This document shows, one piece after another, positions 14,894-25,190 of a stretch of DNA of 37,531 bases (the stretch's first letter is position 1; each line of letters starts with the position of its first letter). Below the pieces are notes generated by a model. The model was not told the DNA's origin. It did no database searches and saw nothing but the letters and a program-made list of their open reading frames with translations. Source of the DNA: Cohnella xylanilytica (GTDB taxonomy: Bacteria; Bacillota; Bacilli; Paenibacillales; Paenibacillaceae). The stretch covers positions 1 to 37,531 of the forward strand of contig NZ_JACJVR010000134.1 of assembly GCF_014212175.1 (NCBI RefSeq), written 5' to 3'. The translations under genes and the position numbers were made by a program.

Positions 14894-15789
14894 GACGGTT
14901 CCCCCTTCTTCTTCTCGTTCAGATCGAGGCTGATGTCCAGCGCCTGGAACGAGTGGGTCAGGCTGCCGACGGAGATGATGTCGACGCCGGTCTGCGCCAC
15001 CTCGCGCACTCGCTCCGCGCGCATGCCGCCGGACGCTTCCACGAGCACGTGCGGCGCGATCTCGCGCAGGCGGACGACCGCTTCGCGCATCGCTTCCGTC
15101 GACATGTTATCGAGCATCACGATGTCCGCGCCCGCCCGCGCGCCTTCCTCCGCCTGCTCGAGAGATTCCGCCTCGACTTCGACCTTCATCGTGTGCGGCA
15201 CCCGGCTCTTCGCCGCCAGCACGGCGGCGCGGACGCCTCCCGCCGCCTTGATGTGATTGTCCTTGATCATGACGGCGTCGTACAAGCCGAAGCGGTGATT
15301 CGACGCGCCGCCGACTCTCACCGCGTACTTCTCCAGCGTCCGGTGCCCCGGCGTCGTCTTGCGCGTATCCGCGATGCGGGCCGGGTACCCTTCGGCCGCC
15401 TCGACGTAGGCGCGCGTCACGGTCGCGATGCCGGACAGCCGCTGCAGCAGGTTCAGCGCCAGCCGCTCTCCGGTCAGAAGGCTGTGCGTCGAGCCTTCCA
15501 CGACGGCGAGAACGGTTCCCCGCTCGACCCGGTCGCCGTCCGCGGCCAACGCCTCGAAGTTCAACGTCGGATCGACGACGTCGAAGACGAGCCGCGCCAG
15601 CGGAATGCCGGCCAGAATGCCGGAAGCCTTCGCGTGGATAATCGCCCGCGACTGGTGCCCCTCCGGCACCGTCGCCATCGTCGTCACGTCGCCGCTTCCG
15701 ATATCTTCGGCCAGCCAGGCCCGGATCTGGCCGCGCACCGCTTCCACCGCCGGTCCGCCGATTCTCCAGTCGCTCTCGCGTTCAAACAT
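14890..15789 (-). CDS. nadC: Nicotinate-nucleotide pyrophosphorylase (quinolinate phosphoribosyltransferase)
   Basis: NadC converts quinolinate and PRPP to nicotinate mononucleotide with loss of CO2. The 299-residue protein has the QPRTase signatures RIADTRKTTPGHRTLEKYAVRVGG with the substrate-binding basic residues, NHRFGLYDAVMIKDNH, and MKVEVEAESLEQAEE followed by the phosphate-binding ISVGSLTHS. The ATG at 15789 overlaps nadB by eight bases and the stop overlaps coaX, so it is inside a tightly coupled operon. Confidence 0.97.
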   Translation of the reverse strand: MFERESDWRIGGPAVEAVRGQIRAWLAEDIGSGDVTTMATVPEGHQSRAIIHAKASGILAGIPLARLVFDVVDPTLNFEALAADGDRVERGTVLAVVEGSTHSLLTGERLALNLLQRLSGIATVTRAYVEAAEGYPARIADTRKTTPGHRTLEKYAVRVGGASNHRFGLYDAVMIKDNHIKAAGGVRAAVLAAKSRVPHTMKVEVEAESLEQAEEGARAGADIVMLDNMSTEAMREAVVRLREIAPHVLVEASGGMRAERVREVAQTGVDIISVGSLTHSFQALDISLDLNEKKKGEPS

Positions 15790-17395
15790 GGCCGACGACC
15801 TCCTCGCCTATCGCTTTTTCCCGTTGCAGAATCGTATGCTTCCGCCAGTTCGCGTCGTCCCGCTCGGGGAAGTCCTCGCGGTAATGCGCTCCCCGGCTCT
15901 CCTCGCGGGACAGGGCCGCCTCCGTCATCAGCAGCGCGCACGTCAGCAGATTCGCGAACTCCAGCTCCTCGCGCTTCGTCAGGCACGACTGGAACAGCGG
16001 CAGCTGCCGCTTCAATTCGTCCAAGCCCTTGCTCAACCCCGCCGCGTTCCGCCGCAGCCCGACGTAACGGACCATCGTCTTCTGCAGCTTCAGCCGGCGC
16101 TCGACGACCGTTCCCATCAGGGATCCGTGCCGGCCTTCCGCGCAGCCGGTCCGCATCCTTCCTTCCGCCGGCGGCAGCCGGTCGATCCGTTCCACGATGC
16201 GGCGGCCGAACACGATCGCTTCCGACAACGAGTTGCTGGCGAGGCGGTTGGCCCCGTGCACGCCGGTCGAAGACGCTTCGCCGCAGGCGAACAGCCGCTG
16301 GATGTTCGTCTCCCCGTGCAGGTCGGTGCGGACCCCGCCCATCATATAATGGGCAGCGGGCGCGACCGGAATCCAGTCCGTCGTCAGATCGAGCCCGTAA
16401 TTCAAGCAGAATTCGTAGATGGTCGGAAAACGGTGCTTGATCAGCTCGGGGCTCTCGTGCGTGATGTCGATGTAGACGTACGTGGACTTCGTCGCTTCCA
16501 TCTCGCTAAGGATAGCCCGGGCGACGACGTCGCGCGGAGCCAGCTCCAGCTGCGGGTGGTAACGGTCCATGAACCGCTCCCCGTTGATATTGCGAAGAAC
16601 GGCGCCTTCGCCGCGCACCGCCTCCGAGATCAGGAAGCGCGGGGCGCCCGGATAGCAGAGCGAGGTCGGGTGGAATTGGTTGAACTCCATGTCCCGGATA
16701 ACCGCTCCGGCCCGGTAAGCCATGGCAATCCCGTCGCCCGTGGCGACCTCCGGGTTCGTCGTGTAGCGATACAGCTGCCCCGTTCCGCCGGTGCACAGAA
16801 TCGTGGCCTTGCCGCGGACGACGACGCGAGAGCCGTCCGGCTTCTGGACGAGCGCGCCGAGGCAGACGCCGTCCTCGGTCAGCAGGTCGATCGCGAAGTG
16901 GTCGTCCCACAGCTCGATGCCCGGATTGTCCTGCACCTTCTTCGCGAGGGCCCGGACGATCTCGAATCCGGTCGCATCCCCGTTGGCGTGCAAAATTCGG
17001 CGCTGACTATGGGCTCCTTCCTTAGTCAGCGCGAAGTGTCCGTCCTCTTCGTCGAAGATCGTTCCGTACCGGATCAGCGCCTGCACGCCCTCGGGCCCTT
17101 CGTGCACGAGAACGTCGACCGCTTCGGGATCGCACAGCCCCGCCCCGGCGATCAGCGTATCCTGGCGGTGGAACTCCGGGGAATCCTCCTCGGAGATGAC
17201 CGCCGCGATGCCGCCTTGCGCGTAGCGGGTGTTGCTGTCGAACAGGGATTTCTTCGTGATCATGAGAACGCGGTTGTTCTTGCTCGCCTTGATCGCCGCG
17301 AACAGCCCGGCGATGCCGGCCCCGATGACGATGACGTCGGTCTCGTGGACGGGCAGCCCGTCCGGATCGAAATCGACCAAGTAACGTGGAATCAT
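15782..17395 (-). CDS. nadB: L-aspartate oxidase
   Basis: NadB oxidises L-aspartate to iminoaspartate with FAD; NadA then condenses it with dihydroxyacetone phosphate. The 537-residue flavoprotein belongs to the succinate dehydrogenase/fumarate reductase flavoprotein family. The FAD-binding DVIVIGAGIAGLFAA lies near residue 20, followed by NTRYAQGGIAAV, QFHPTSL, and GEASSTGVHGANRLASNSL at the second FAD region. The start is ATG at 17395, 34 bases past nadA. The stop overlaps nadC. The order nadA-nadB-nadC differs from the nadB-nadC-nadA order of B. subtilis. Confidence 0.97.
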   Translation of the reverse strand: MIPRYLVDFDPDGLPVHETDVIVIGAGIAGLFAAIKASKNNRVLMITKKSLFDSNTRYAQGGIAAVISEEDSPEFHRQDTLIAGAGLCDPEAVDVLVHEGPEGVQALIRYGTIFDEEDGHFALTKEGAHSQRRILHANGDATGFEIVRALAKKVQDNPGIELWDDHFAIDLLTEDGVCLGALVQKPDGSRVVVRGKATILCTGGTGQLYRYTTNPEVATGDGIAMAYRAGAVIRDMEFNQFHPTSLCYPGAPRFLISEAVRGEGAVLRNINGERFMDRYHPQLELAPRDVVARAILSEMEATKSTYVYIDITHESPELIKHRFPTIYEFCLNYGLDLTTDWIPVAPAAHYMMGGVRTDLHGETNIQRLFACGEASSTGVHGANRLASNSLSEAIVFGRRIVERIDRLPPAEGRMRTGCAEGRHGSLMGTVVERRLKLQKTMVRYVGLRRNAAGLSKGLDELKRQLPLFQSCLTKREELEFANLLTCALLMTEAALSREESRGAHYREDFPERDDANWRKHTILQREKAIGEEVVGHV

Positions 17396-17429
17396 GTTAG
17401 AGGACTCCTAACGAAGAGAGTAGCGCATG

Positions 17430-18368
17430 CTACTTGACTTGCAGCATGCGCTCCAGCGACAAACGGGCTTTATCGGCGACGTCTTCCGGAACATGGATTT
17501 GCGGTTGCATCGTCTCCAGGGCGCGAACGACCTTCTTCAGGTTGTTGACCTTCATGTTTGGGCACACCAGGAACTTCGAAGCGAAGTGGAACGTCTTGTC
17601 GGGACTGTCGAGACGGAGCTGATAGCCGGTTCCGTCCTCCGTGCCGACGATGAATTCCTTGCAGTCCGACTCCTTGCAATACTTCAGAATGCCGGTCGTG
17701 CTGCCGACGTAGTCCGCCAGCGCGACGACTTCCGGACGGCATTCGGGGTGGACGACGAACTGAGCGTTCGGGTGCTTCGCCCGCATCTCGTGGACGTCCT
17801 TGACCGTCAGCATGTCGTGCGTGTTGCAGTAGCCTTCCCAGATGATCATCTTCTTGTCGGTGTACTGGGAGACGTAGTGGCCGAGGTTCTTGTCCGGGCA
17901 CCAAATGATCTCGTCCGCGTCGACCGAGTTGACGACCTTGATCGCGTTCGACGAGGTGCAGCAGATGTCCGTCTCCGCCTTCACGTCGGCCGACGAGTTG
18001 ATGTAGGTGACGACTTTGGCGTTCGGGTGCTTGGCCTTCAGCTCCCGCAGGCCGATCGGGTTGACCATGTCGGCCATCGGGCAGCCGGCGCGCTCGTCGG
18101 GGACGAGAACCGTCTTGTTCGGAGCGAGAATCTTCGCGCTCTCTCCCATGAAGTGGACGCCGCAGAACACGATGACGTCCGCGTCCGTCGCCGCCGCCTT
18201 CTGGGCGAGCAGGAACGAATCGCCGCGGAAGTCGGCTACTTCCTGGATCTCGTCGCGCTGATAGTAGTGGGCGAGAATGATGGCGTTGCGTTCCTTCTTC
18301 AGCTGCAGAAGCCTCTCCCGCAGCTCGCGGTTCTGTTCGGCCTTGCGTTCCAAAGCCAATGCTTCCAT
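17430..18368 (-). CDS. nadA: Quinolinate synthase (4Fe-4S)
   Basis: NadA makes quinolinate from iminoaspartate and dihydroxyacetone phosphate using an oxygen-sensitive [4Fe-4S] cluster. With the ATG at 18368 the protein has 312 residues and begins MEALALERKAEQN. The family elements AHYYQRDEIQEVADFRGDS, FCGVHFMGESAKIL, PECRPEV and the late FLVCPNMK supply the conserved cysteines that ligate the cluster. The frame is open for 51 more codons, but those would contain a spurious hydrophobic leader, and GGGAGGAG stands just before 18368. A sigma-A promoter lies about 150 bases upstream and an inverted repeat sits in the leader. Confidence 0.97.
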   Translation of the reverse strand: MEALALERKAEQNRELRERLLQLKKERNAIILAHYYQRDEIQEVADFRGDSFLLAQKAAATDADVIVFCGVHFMGESAKILAPNKTVLVPDERAGCPMADMVNPIGLRELKAKHPNAKVVTYINSSADVKAETDICCTSSNAIKVVNSVDADEIIWCPDKNLGHYVSQYTDKKMIIWEGYCNTHDMLTVKDVHEMRAKHPNAQFVVHPECRPEVVALADYVGSTTGILKYCKESDCKEFIVGTEDGTGYQLRLDSPDKTFHFASKFLVCPNMKVNNLKKVVRALETMQPQIHVPEDVADKARLSLERMLQVK

Positions 18369-18450
18369 GATGAATTCTCCTCCCTGAGGCCTAGTCGCCC
18401 GGGTCTGATGATTGAGAAGCCGCGCCGCGGGGCGCGCCAAGCTTGCCAAG

Positions 18451-18470
18451 TTTGTGAATATAAGCACAAA
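18451..18470. promoter_or_regulatory. Inverted repeat in the nadA leader
   Basis: TTTGTG and CACAAA arms flank eight A/T-rich bases. The site lies between the predicted nadA transcription start (near 18517) and the ATG. It could be an operator for a NAD-responsive repressor, but I do not recognise it as a known NiaR site. A chance repeat is possible. Confidence 0.3.
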
Positions 18471-18523
18471 GACGAAGACGACGAAGCCCTGCCTCTGTTT
18501 GATACGGGGATCGTTTAACAACT

Positions 18524-18552
18524 AATTTACACTCGCTACGGAACCCTGTCAA
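18524..18552 (-). promoter_or_regulatory. Sigma-A promoter of the nadA operon
   Basis: On the minus strand: TTGACA (18547-18552), 17 bases, TAAATT (18524-18529). It lies after the ftsH terminator and points at nadA. It probably drives nadA-nadB-nadC-coaX and perhaps hslO and the foldase gene. Confidence 0.8.
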
Positions 18553-18617
18553 TTGATGTTGCGCAAAAACAGGCGACCAAATGTCAGGGAAATCCGGGCG
18601 GAACTCCCTGAAGCGAA

Positions 18618-18650
18618 CAACCCCCGATCCCAAGCGGGATTCGGGGGTTG
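18618..18650 (-). terminator. Hairpin terminator after ftsH
   Basis: A 14-bp stem (CAACCCCCGA-TCCC against its complement with one bulge) closes an AAGC loop 20 bases past the ftsH stop. It lacks a T-tract on either strand, so it may work as a strong pause or an mRNA 3'-end stabiliser. Confidence 0.65.
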
Positions 18651-18669
18651 CGAATGCGGTCTGGCCGCG

Positions 18670-20685
<2,016 letters not shown>

Positions 20686-20714
20686 CCCTGACCTCCTCCC
20701 GACACGCTTACATC

Positions 20715-20744
20715 ATTTTACCATAGCCTGTCTTGGCATCACAA
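20715..20744 (-). promoter_or_regulatory. Probable sigma-A promoter of ftsH
   Basis: On the minus strand: TTGTGA (20739-20744), 18 bases, TAAAAT (20715-20720), about 30 bases before the ftsH ATG. The match is fair rather than strong. Confidence 0.55.
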
Positions 20745-20796
20745 TAGAACGGGCAGTACGGGCCGACGATCGGACGGACGCGGAATTAGGCTCGCT

Positions 20797-21336
20797 TCAG
20801 CTCGAATAAATCTCGGGCTTCAGCACTCCCACGAACGGCAGATTGCGGTACTTCTCGGCGTAATCGAGGCCGTAGCCGACGACGAACGCGTCCGGGATGA
20901 CGAACCCGGTGTAGTCCGCGTTCAGATCGACGGTTCTGCGGCCCGGCTTGTCGAACAGGGCCACCACGTGCACCGACAACGCGTTGCGGCGCTCCAGCAC
21001 GTCGATGATATAGCTCAGCGTCAAGCCGCTGTCGATGATGTCTTCGACGATGATGACGTCCCGGCCTTCGACCGAGGTGTCCAGGTCTTTGACGATTCTG
21101 ACTTCCCCGGAGGACCGGGTCGAGTTGCCGTAGCTGGAGACGGCCATGAAGTCGAGCGCGATCGGAACCGTGATGTTCTTCGCGAGGTCCGCCATAAAAA
21201 TAAAGGCGCCCTTCAGCACGCAGATGACGAGCGGGTTGCGCCCTTCGTAATCGCGGCTGATGGCTGCACCCAATTCGCGGACTTTCGCCTGGATCTGTTC
21301 TTCCGTGTAGAGTGTTTCTTGAATGTCGTTCAGCAA
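20797..21336 (-). CDS. hpt: Hypoxanthine(-guanine) phosphoribosyltransferase
   Basis: Hpt salvages hypoxanthine and guanine to IMP and GMP using PRPP. The 179-residue protein has the PRPP loop IIVEDIIDSGLTL around 95-107, the early LKGAFIFMADL segment and the purine-binding DKPGRR. The start is a TTG at 21336 giving MLNDIQETLYTEEQI, with GGGAGGT six bases before it; no ATG start fits. It follows tilS by 42 bases, as in B. subtilis, where TilS and HprT also interact in ftsH regulation. Confidence 0.96.
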   Translation of the reverse strand: MLNDIQETLYTEEQIQAKVRELGAAISRDYEGRNPLVICVLKGAFIFMADLAKNITVPIALDFMAVSSYGNSTRSSGEVRIVKDLDTSVEGRDVIIVEDIIDSGLTLSYIIDVLERRNALSVHVVALFDKPGRRTVDLNADYTGFVIPDAFVVGYGLDYAEKYRNLPFVGVLKPEIYSS

Positions 21337-21378
21337 GAGAGGACCTCCCAGTCCGAATTAATAAACGGTATGATGGCG

Positions 21379-22818
21379 TTACTTCGAACATGCCGCCGTT
21401 TCGATGCCGCTCGTCCGCAGCTCCCCTTCCACCCGAACCCGAACCGTCGCCTTGCCTTCCGTCGGCGGCGCGTGGCGGGACCGGCGCATCCCGGGGATCC
21501 ACAGGACGCGTCCCGAAGCGTCGACCAGCAGCGGCAGCCCGTCCCGAAGAGACTTCGGCACTTTGGCGTCAACGAACATATCTTGCACTTTTTTGGACCC
21601 GTTTAATCCCATCGGCTCGATCCGGTCTCCGGGACGGCGGTTCCTTATGGCAAGCGGGAATTCGAGAGACGATTCGTCAAAAAAAGCCTCCCAGCGCGAA
21701 TCCGGCGGAGAGGGGCTGGGCGCATCCGTTCGGCTCAGCAGGAACGAGGCTCGGGCCTCGGGCACGTCCACGCGGGCTTCGGGCCCCGGGACCTCGTACG
21801 AGAACGGTCCGCGCGCCGGACGAACCGGCCCGACGTACGCTTCTTCGTATTCGCGGCTCAAGATCCAGCCGTTCCCGATGTCGATCCGGATGACGGACGG
21901 CTCCTCCGCGGCGATCGCCGACGCCGTCTCCTCGACCCGTTCATAATCGAAGGAGAACGAAGACGGCTCAACATAGTTCAATATTAGTTTAATCACCCTG
22001 CGTTGTAAAGCGACGTGGAGGCCGCGGAACCGCCTCCGGTCCAGCATCCAGCCCTCCCCCGCGCGGACCGCCGCCGAGGCGAGCGCCTTCTCGGCTTCCG
22101 CTTCCATATAATCGTTCTCGATCGCCGCCATCTCGGACAACCGGATGAGGGAGGCCCGCACTCGCGGATTATAGGTCTCCAGCATCGGCAGCAGGTCAAG
22201 CCGAATCGCGTTGCGCGTGTAATGGCGGTCGGCGTTGCTGCTGTCGAACGCGTAAGGAACCGAGTTGCGCTCTCCATATTCAAGAAGCTCACATTTGGTT
22301 ATACGCAGCAGGGGCCGGATCAGTTCCAATTCCTTTTCCTCCCGCCTGGCCGGAATTCCCGCCAGTCCCGCGATGCCCGTCCCGCGCAGAATTCGCATGA
22401 GCACCGTCTCCGCCTGATCGTCGGCGTGGTGGGCGAGCGCGATCGTCCGCGCTCCCGCGCCGCGAGCGACGTCCAGCAGATAGGCGTAGCGCTTCTCGCG
22501 GGCTGCTTCCTGCGGATTCAGGCCGGAGGACGCGATGTACGCGGGCACGTCGATGGCGATCGTCTCGCAGGGAACGCCCCACTCCGCCGCCGTCCGCTTC
22601 ACCAGCTCCTCTTCCGCGTCGGCCTCGGCCCCGCGGAACCGGTGGTTGACGTGGGCGGCGACGACGCGGAAGCCGTCCTCCCTCGCCATCTCGCGAAGGA
22701 GATGAAGGAGGACCATGGAGTCGGGTCCCCCGGACACGCCGGCCACGACGGTCCGGCCCGGAGCGCGCCAGCTCTCTCCCGAGGTCGCCTCCCTCACCCG
22801 AAGCAGAAGCTCGTCCAT
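21379..22818 (-). CDS. tilS: tRNA(Ile)-lysidine synthase
   Basis: TilS converts C34 of the CAU anticodon of a minor tRNA-Ile to lysidine, so that it reads AUA. The 479-residue protein has the PP-loop SGGPDS at 29-34, the segment AHVNHRFRG, and IALAHHADDQAETVLMRILRGTG. The TilS substrate-binding and C-terminal domains follow (RRPGDRIEPMGLNGSKKVQDMFVDAKVP). The start is ATG at 22818, 53 bases past the yabT stop. It is essential wherever AUA codons depend on this tRNA. Confidence 0.97.
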   Translation of the reverse strand: MDELLLRVREATSGESWRAPGRTVVAGVSGGPDSMVLLHLLREMAREDGFRVVAAHVNHRFRGAEADAEEELVKRTAAEWGVPCETIAIDVPAYIASSGLNPQEAAREKRYAYLLDVARGAGARTIALAHHADDQAETVLMRILRGTGIAGLAGIPARREEKELELIRPLLRITKCELLEYGERNSVPYAFDSSNADRHYTRNAIRLDLLPMLETYNPRVRASLIRLSEMAAIENDYMEAEAEKALASAAVRAGEGWMLDRRRFRGLHVALQRRVIKLILNYVEPSSFSFDYERVEETASAIAAEEPSVIRIDIGNGWILSREYEEAYVGPVRPARGPFSYEVPGPEARVDVPEARASFLLSRTDAPSPSPPDSRWEAFFDESSLEFPLAIRNRRPGDRIEPMGLNGSKKVQDMFVDAKVPKSLRDGLPLLVDASGRVLWIPGMRRSRHAPPTEGKATVRVRVEGELRTSGIETAACSK

Positions 22819-22871
22819 GCTCTCTCCCCTTCTTTTCTACCCTTATATCTATGGCCCCGCCCGCTTCGACG

Positions 22872-23795
22872 CTACTTCAGCAGCCAGAAGGCCGCGGCCG
22901 AAGCGCACAGAAGCGCGGACAAGGCGAACAGCCCCTTCATCCATCCGGGGACCCTCGCCGCTTCGCCTCCCTTGACGCCTTGGGCGGCTTGCAGCTGGGC
23001 GCGCCACAGCTCGCGGGCTTCGTCCGTGTCGCGGAACCGGCCCTCGAGCGCTCTCTCGATCCAGGGCTCCATCGGCTTCAGCGCCGCGTTCGTCCGAACG
23101 AGCGCGAGCAGCTCCCTCGGGTGCCGGTTCTGGGGCAGCAGCGTCCGGGTCAGGTTCATGAGCCGCTTCCCGTCCAGCACGTGAATCCACAAGACGGCGA
23201 AGGCGAACCAGTCATAGCCTGGGTCGGCCGTCCGGGTTCCCGCCGCCCAATAACCCCTGTCGTAAATCTCGGTGAACTGCCTCACGCCCCGGCCCATCGC
23301 CGTCATGCCCCCGAAGTCGACGAGGGCGACGCGCCCGTAGCTGCCGACGAGGATGTTGTCGTTCTTCAGGTCGCCGAACGCCCAACCGGCCGCGTGCAGC
23401 TCGGCGAGCCGCTTGAGCAGCCGGTAGCCGATGACCCCGAACCACTGCTCCCCGTGCTGCCGCAAGTAAGAGCGAACCGGGACGCCCGGCACGTACTGCA
23501 TCACATAAAAGGAAGCTTCCCGGCCGCCGACAGCGGCATCGTCCACGTCCAGCAGAAAAGGCGGGCGCCCGCGCTCCCGCCGGTCCAGCGAAGCGAGCAC
23601 GTTGGCTTCCGCCTGCAGTTCCGCCGTCTCGTTGCCGATCTTGAGCGCGTAGGTCGAGCGCCCGCTGCCGACCAGATACACTTGCCCGTTGGAGCCGATG
23701 CCGAGCAGCTTCTCCACCCGGTAGCTTCTTCCGTTCCACTTGCCGCTTAATATCGTTCCCGGCGGCAGCTGCTGCTTCTCAGACGACGTAATCAC
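22872..23795 (-). CDS. yabT: Membrane-anchored serine/threonine protein kinase, YabT type
   Basis: In B. subtilis YabT is a Hanks-type kinase active in sporulation and stimulated by DNA. Here the glycine loop LGIGSNGQVYLV, the VAIK lysine in YALKIG, the catalytic loop FGDLKNDNIL and the metal-binding DFG are all present, and a single membrane helix (LFALSALLCASAAAFWLL) ends the protein. The usual activation segment is short. The start is uncertain: the GTG at 23795 gives 307 residues and overlaps the yabS stop by 17 bases. A longer GTG-initiated form from 23867 (331 residues) would overlap more and has a poorer ribosome site. Close coupling to the VWA gene matches B. subtilis yabS-yabT. Confidence 0.88.
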   Translation of the reverse strand: MITSSEKQQLPPGTILSGKWNGRSYRVEKLLGIGSNGQVYLVGSGRSTYALKIGNETAELQAEANVLASLDRRERGRPPFLLDVDDAAVGGREASFYVMQYVPGVPVRSYLRQHGEQWFGVIGYRLLKRLAELHAAGWAFGDLKNDNILVGSYGRVALVDFGGMTAMGRGVRQFTEIYDRGYWAAGTRTADPGYDWFAFAVLWIHVLDGKRLMNLTRTLLPQNRHPRELLALVRTNAALKPMEPWIERALEGRFRDTDEARELWRAQLQAAQGVKGGEAARVPGWMKGLFALSALLCASAAAFWLLK

Positions 23796-24534
23796 TCCGC
23801 ACCCCGTCGGTATCGTCCCGCCTGTTCGGCGAAGACGGTTGTACAGGTTCTGACATGATCTTACCACAAGTCTCCCGGAAAAACTCGACGACCCTCAGGA
23901 GAGCCGGCCCCGTCGGTGTCGTGCCCCGCATGCGGATTCGCCCGAACAGCGCCTCGATCCTCGCGGTCGAATCCATCCACGAAGCGTCCATCACGCACGG
24001 CTCGCGGTCGGAGTCCCCCGGGAAGTGGAACACCGCCACGGCGCTGTCTCCCGCCCTCGACTGCAGGCTGAGCGCCAGGTCGCGGATCGCCTCGGAGACG
24101 GCGGACAGCTTCGGCTTCATGCTCGCGCTGGCGTCGATCAGCAGGGCCACGCGAAGCGTCGCGGTCTCCCCGAGGTCCTCCATCACTTGCACGACTTCGG
24201 CCCGCTTGGACGGCGGCAGCGCCGCGACCGAATCGACGCCCAGCAGGTGGCGCAGCTCCTGGTTGACGGCCTGCTGGATCGTGCCGACGACCGTCTGCCG
24301 GGTCATCATCTGCACCGTCTGCGACAGCTGCCGAGACGAGACGATGCGGCTCATGCCGCCGCCCGCCCGGGCGATCTCCGCGATCTCCGTCGCGCCGTAT
24401 TCGCCGATGCTGCCTTCGTCGACGACCCCGGCCACGTTGACGACGATGCCGTCGGCGTAGGCCTGAGCGGCGGCGATGACCGGGCTGTCGCCCACGTTGG
24501 ATCCGCCGTCGGTGATGAGCAGAATTTGGTTCAT
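23779..24534 (-). CDS. yabS: VWA domain protein, YabS type
   Basis: The 251-residue protein begins MNQILLITDGGSNVGDSP, close to what I recall of B. subtilis YabS, and contains a von Willebrand A-like domain from residue 128 with MIDAS motif DASAS at 134-138 and the later GTTPTGPALL threonine. No signal peptide is seen. Its function is unknown; in B. subtilis it is a sporulation-period gene paired with the YabT kinase, so it may bind a kinase partner or substrate. The ATG at 24534 is chosen over the GTG at 24543 because AAGGAG is ten bases from the ATG but only one from the GTG. Confidence 0.88.
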   Translation of the reverse strand: MNQILLITDGGSNVGDSPVIAAAQAYADGIVVNVAGVVDEGSIGEYGATEIAEIARAGGGMSRIVSSRQLSQTVQMMTRQTVVGTIQQAVNQELRHLLGVDSVAALPPSKRAEVVQVMEDLGETATLRVALLIDASASMKPKLSAVSEAIRDLALSLQSRAGDSAVAVFHFPGDSDREPCVMDASWMDSTARIEALFGRIRMRGTTPTGPALLRVVEFFRETCGKIMSEPVQPSSPNRRDDTDGVRSDYVV

Positions 24535-24622
24535 TCCTTCCACGCTCCTTCTTCTCTCGACTCTATCAGCATTGTCGCCAATAGAAGGAAGAATTAACCG
24601 TGGCGCGCGACTCCCGCGGATT

Positions 24623-24649
24623 TGTCACAGACGGGAGGACTTCTTTGTC
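24623..24649 (+). promoter_or_regulatory. ECF41-type promoter
   Basis: TGTCACA (24623-24629), 16 bases, TGTC (24646-24649). ECF41 sigma factors are known to recognise a TGTCACA -35 element and a CGTC-like -10 element upstream of their partner gene. The match here is complete at -35 and differs by one base at -10. The site points at the AhpD-like gene and, beyond it, the sigma factor gene, so autoregulation is expected. Confidence 0.75.
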
Positions 24650-24704
24650 TATATATCGGTAACCTGTTGCCGGAATCTGAATCATCCTATCGGAGGGATC
24701 TGTC

Positions 24705-25151
24705 ATGAAAAGAAGATTGAATCACGCCGCGGTCAATCCCGAGGCGTTCCAGGCCATGCTCGCGTTCGAGGAATTCGCCCGCTCGCGGGGCATCGACCCG
24801 AAGCTGTATCATCTGATCAAGCTTCGGGCGTCCCTCATCAACGGCTGCGCCTATTGCGTCGATATGCACTCGAAGGATATGCTGAAGGAAGGGGAATCCT
24901 TCCAGAGGATCGCCCTCGTCTCGGTCTGGCGCGAGTCGCCGTGCTACAGCGAAGCCGAGAAGGCCGCTCTGGAGCTGACCGAATACGTCACCCGGCTTCC
25001 GGAGGCCGGCGTGCCGGAGGACGTGTACGAACGGGTCCGCGCCCACTACGGGGAGAGAGAATACGTGGATCTGATCATGGCCATCAACGCGATCAACAGC
25101 TGGAACCGGCTCAGCGTGTCGACGGGCCTGATGCCGGCCCTGCAGCAATAA
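24705..25151 (+). CDS. AhpD-like carboxymuconolactone decarboxylase family protein
   Basis: The 148-residue protein belongs to the AhpD/CMD family, with the alkylhydroperoxidase-type motif C48-x-x-C51-x-x-x-H55 (NGCAYCVDMHSKDM). Such proteins often reduce peroxides through the CxxC pair, but the substrate here is unknown. GGAGGG stands eight bases before the ATG. It precedes the ECF41 sigma gene by 39 bases in the same orientation and has an ECF41-like promoter, so it is the standard C-type partner (the COE group: CMD, oxidoreductase or epimerase) of that sigma factor. It lies in an island absent from B. subtilis at this place. Confidence 0.92.
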   Translation: MKRRLNHAAVNPEAFQAMLAFEEFARSRGIDPKLYHLIKLRASLINGCAYCVDMHSKDMLKEGESFQRIALVSVWRESPCYSEAEKAALELTEYVTRLPEAGVPEDVYERVRAHYGEREYVDLIMAINAINSWNRLSVSTGLMPALQQ

Positions 25152-25190
25152 TCGGAATAGCGGTACGCGAGGATAAAGGGGAGAGATCGA

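Noticed and set aside
15428..17437. 669-residue plus-strand open frame opposite nadC and nadB
   Set aside because: Antisense shadow; crosses the nadB-nadC boundary and resembles no protein family.
18451..18470. NiaR operator for nadA
   Set aside because: The arms do not match the NiaR sites I know and lie well inside the leader rather than on the promoter; kept only as an unassigned inverted repeat.
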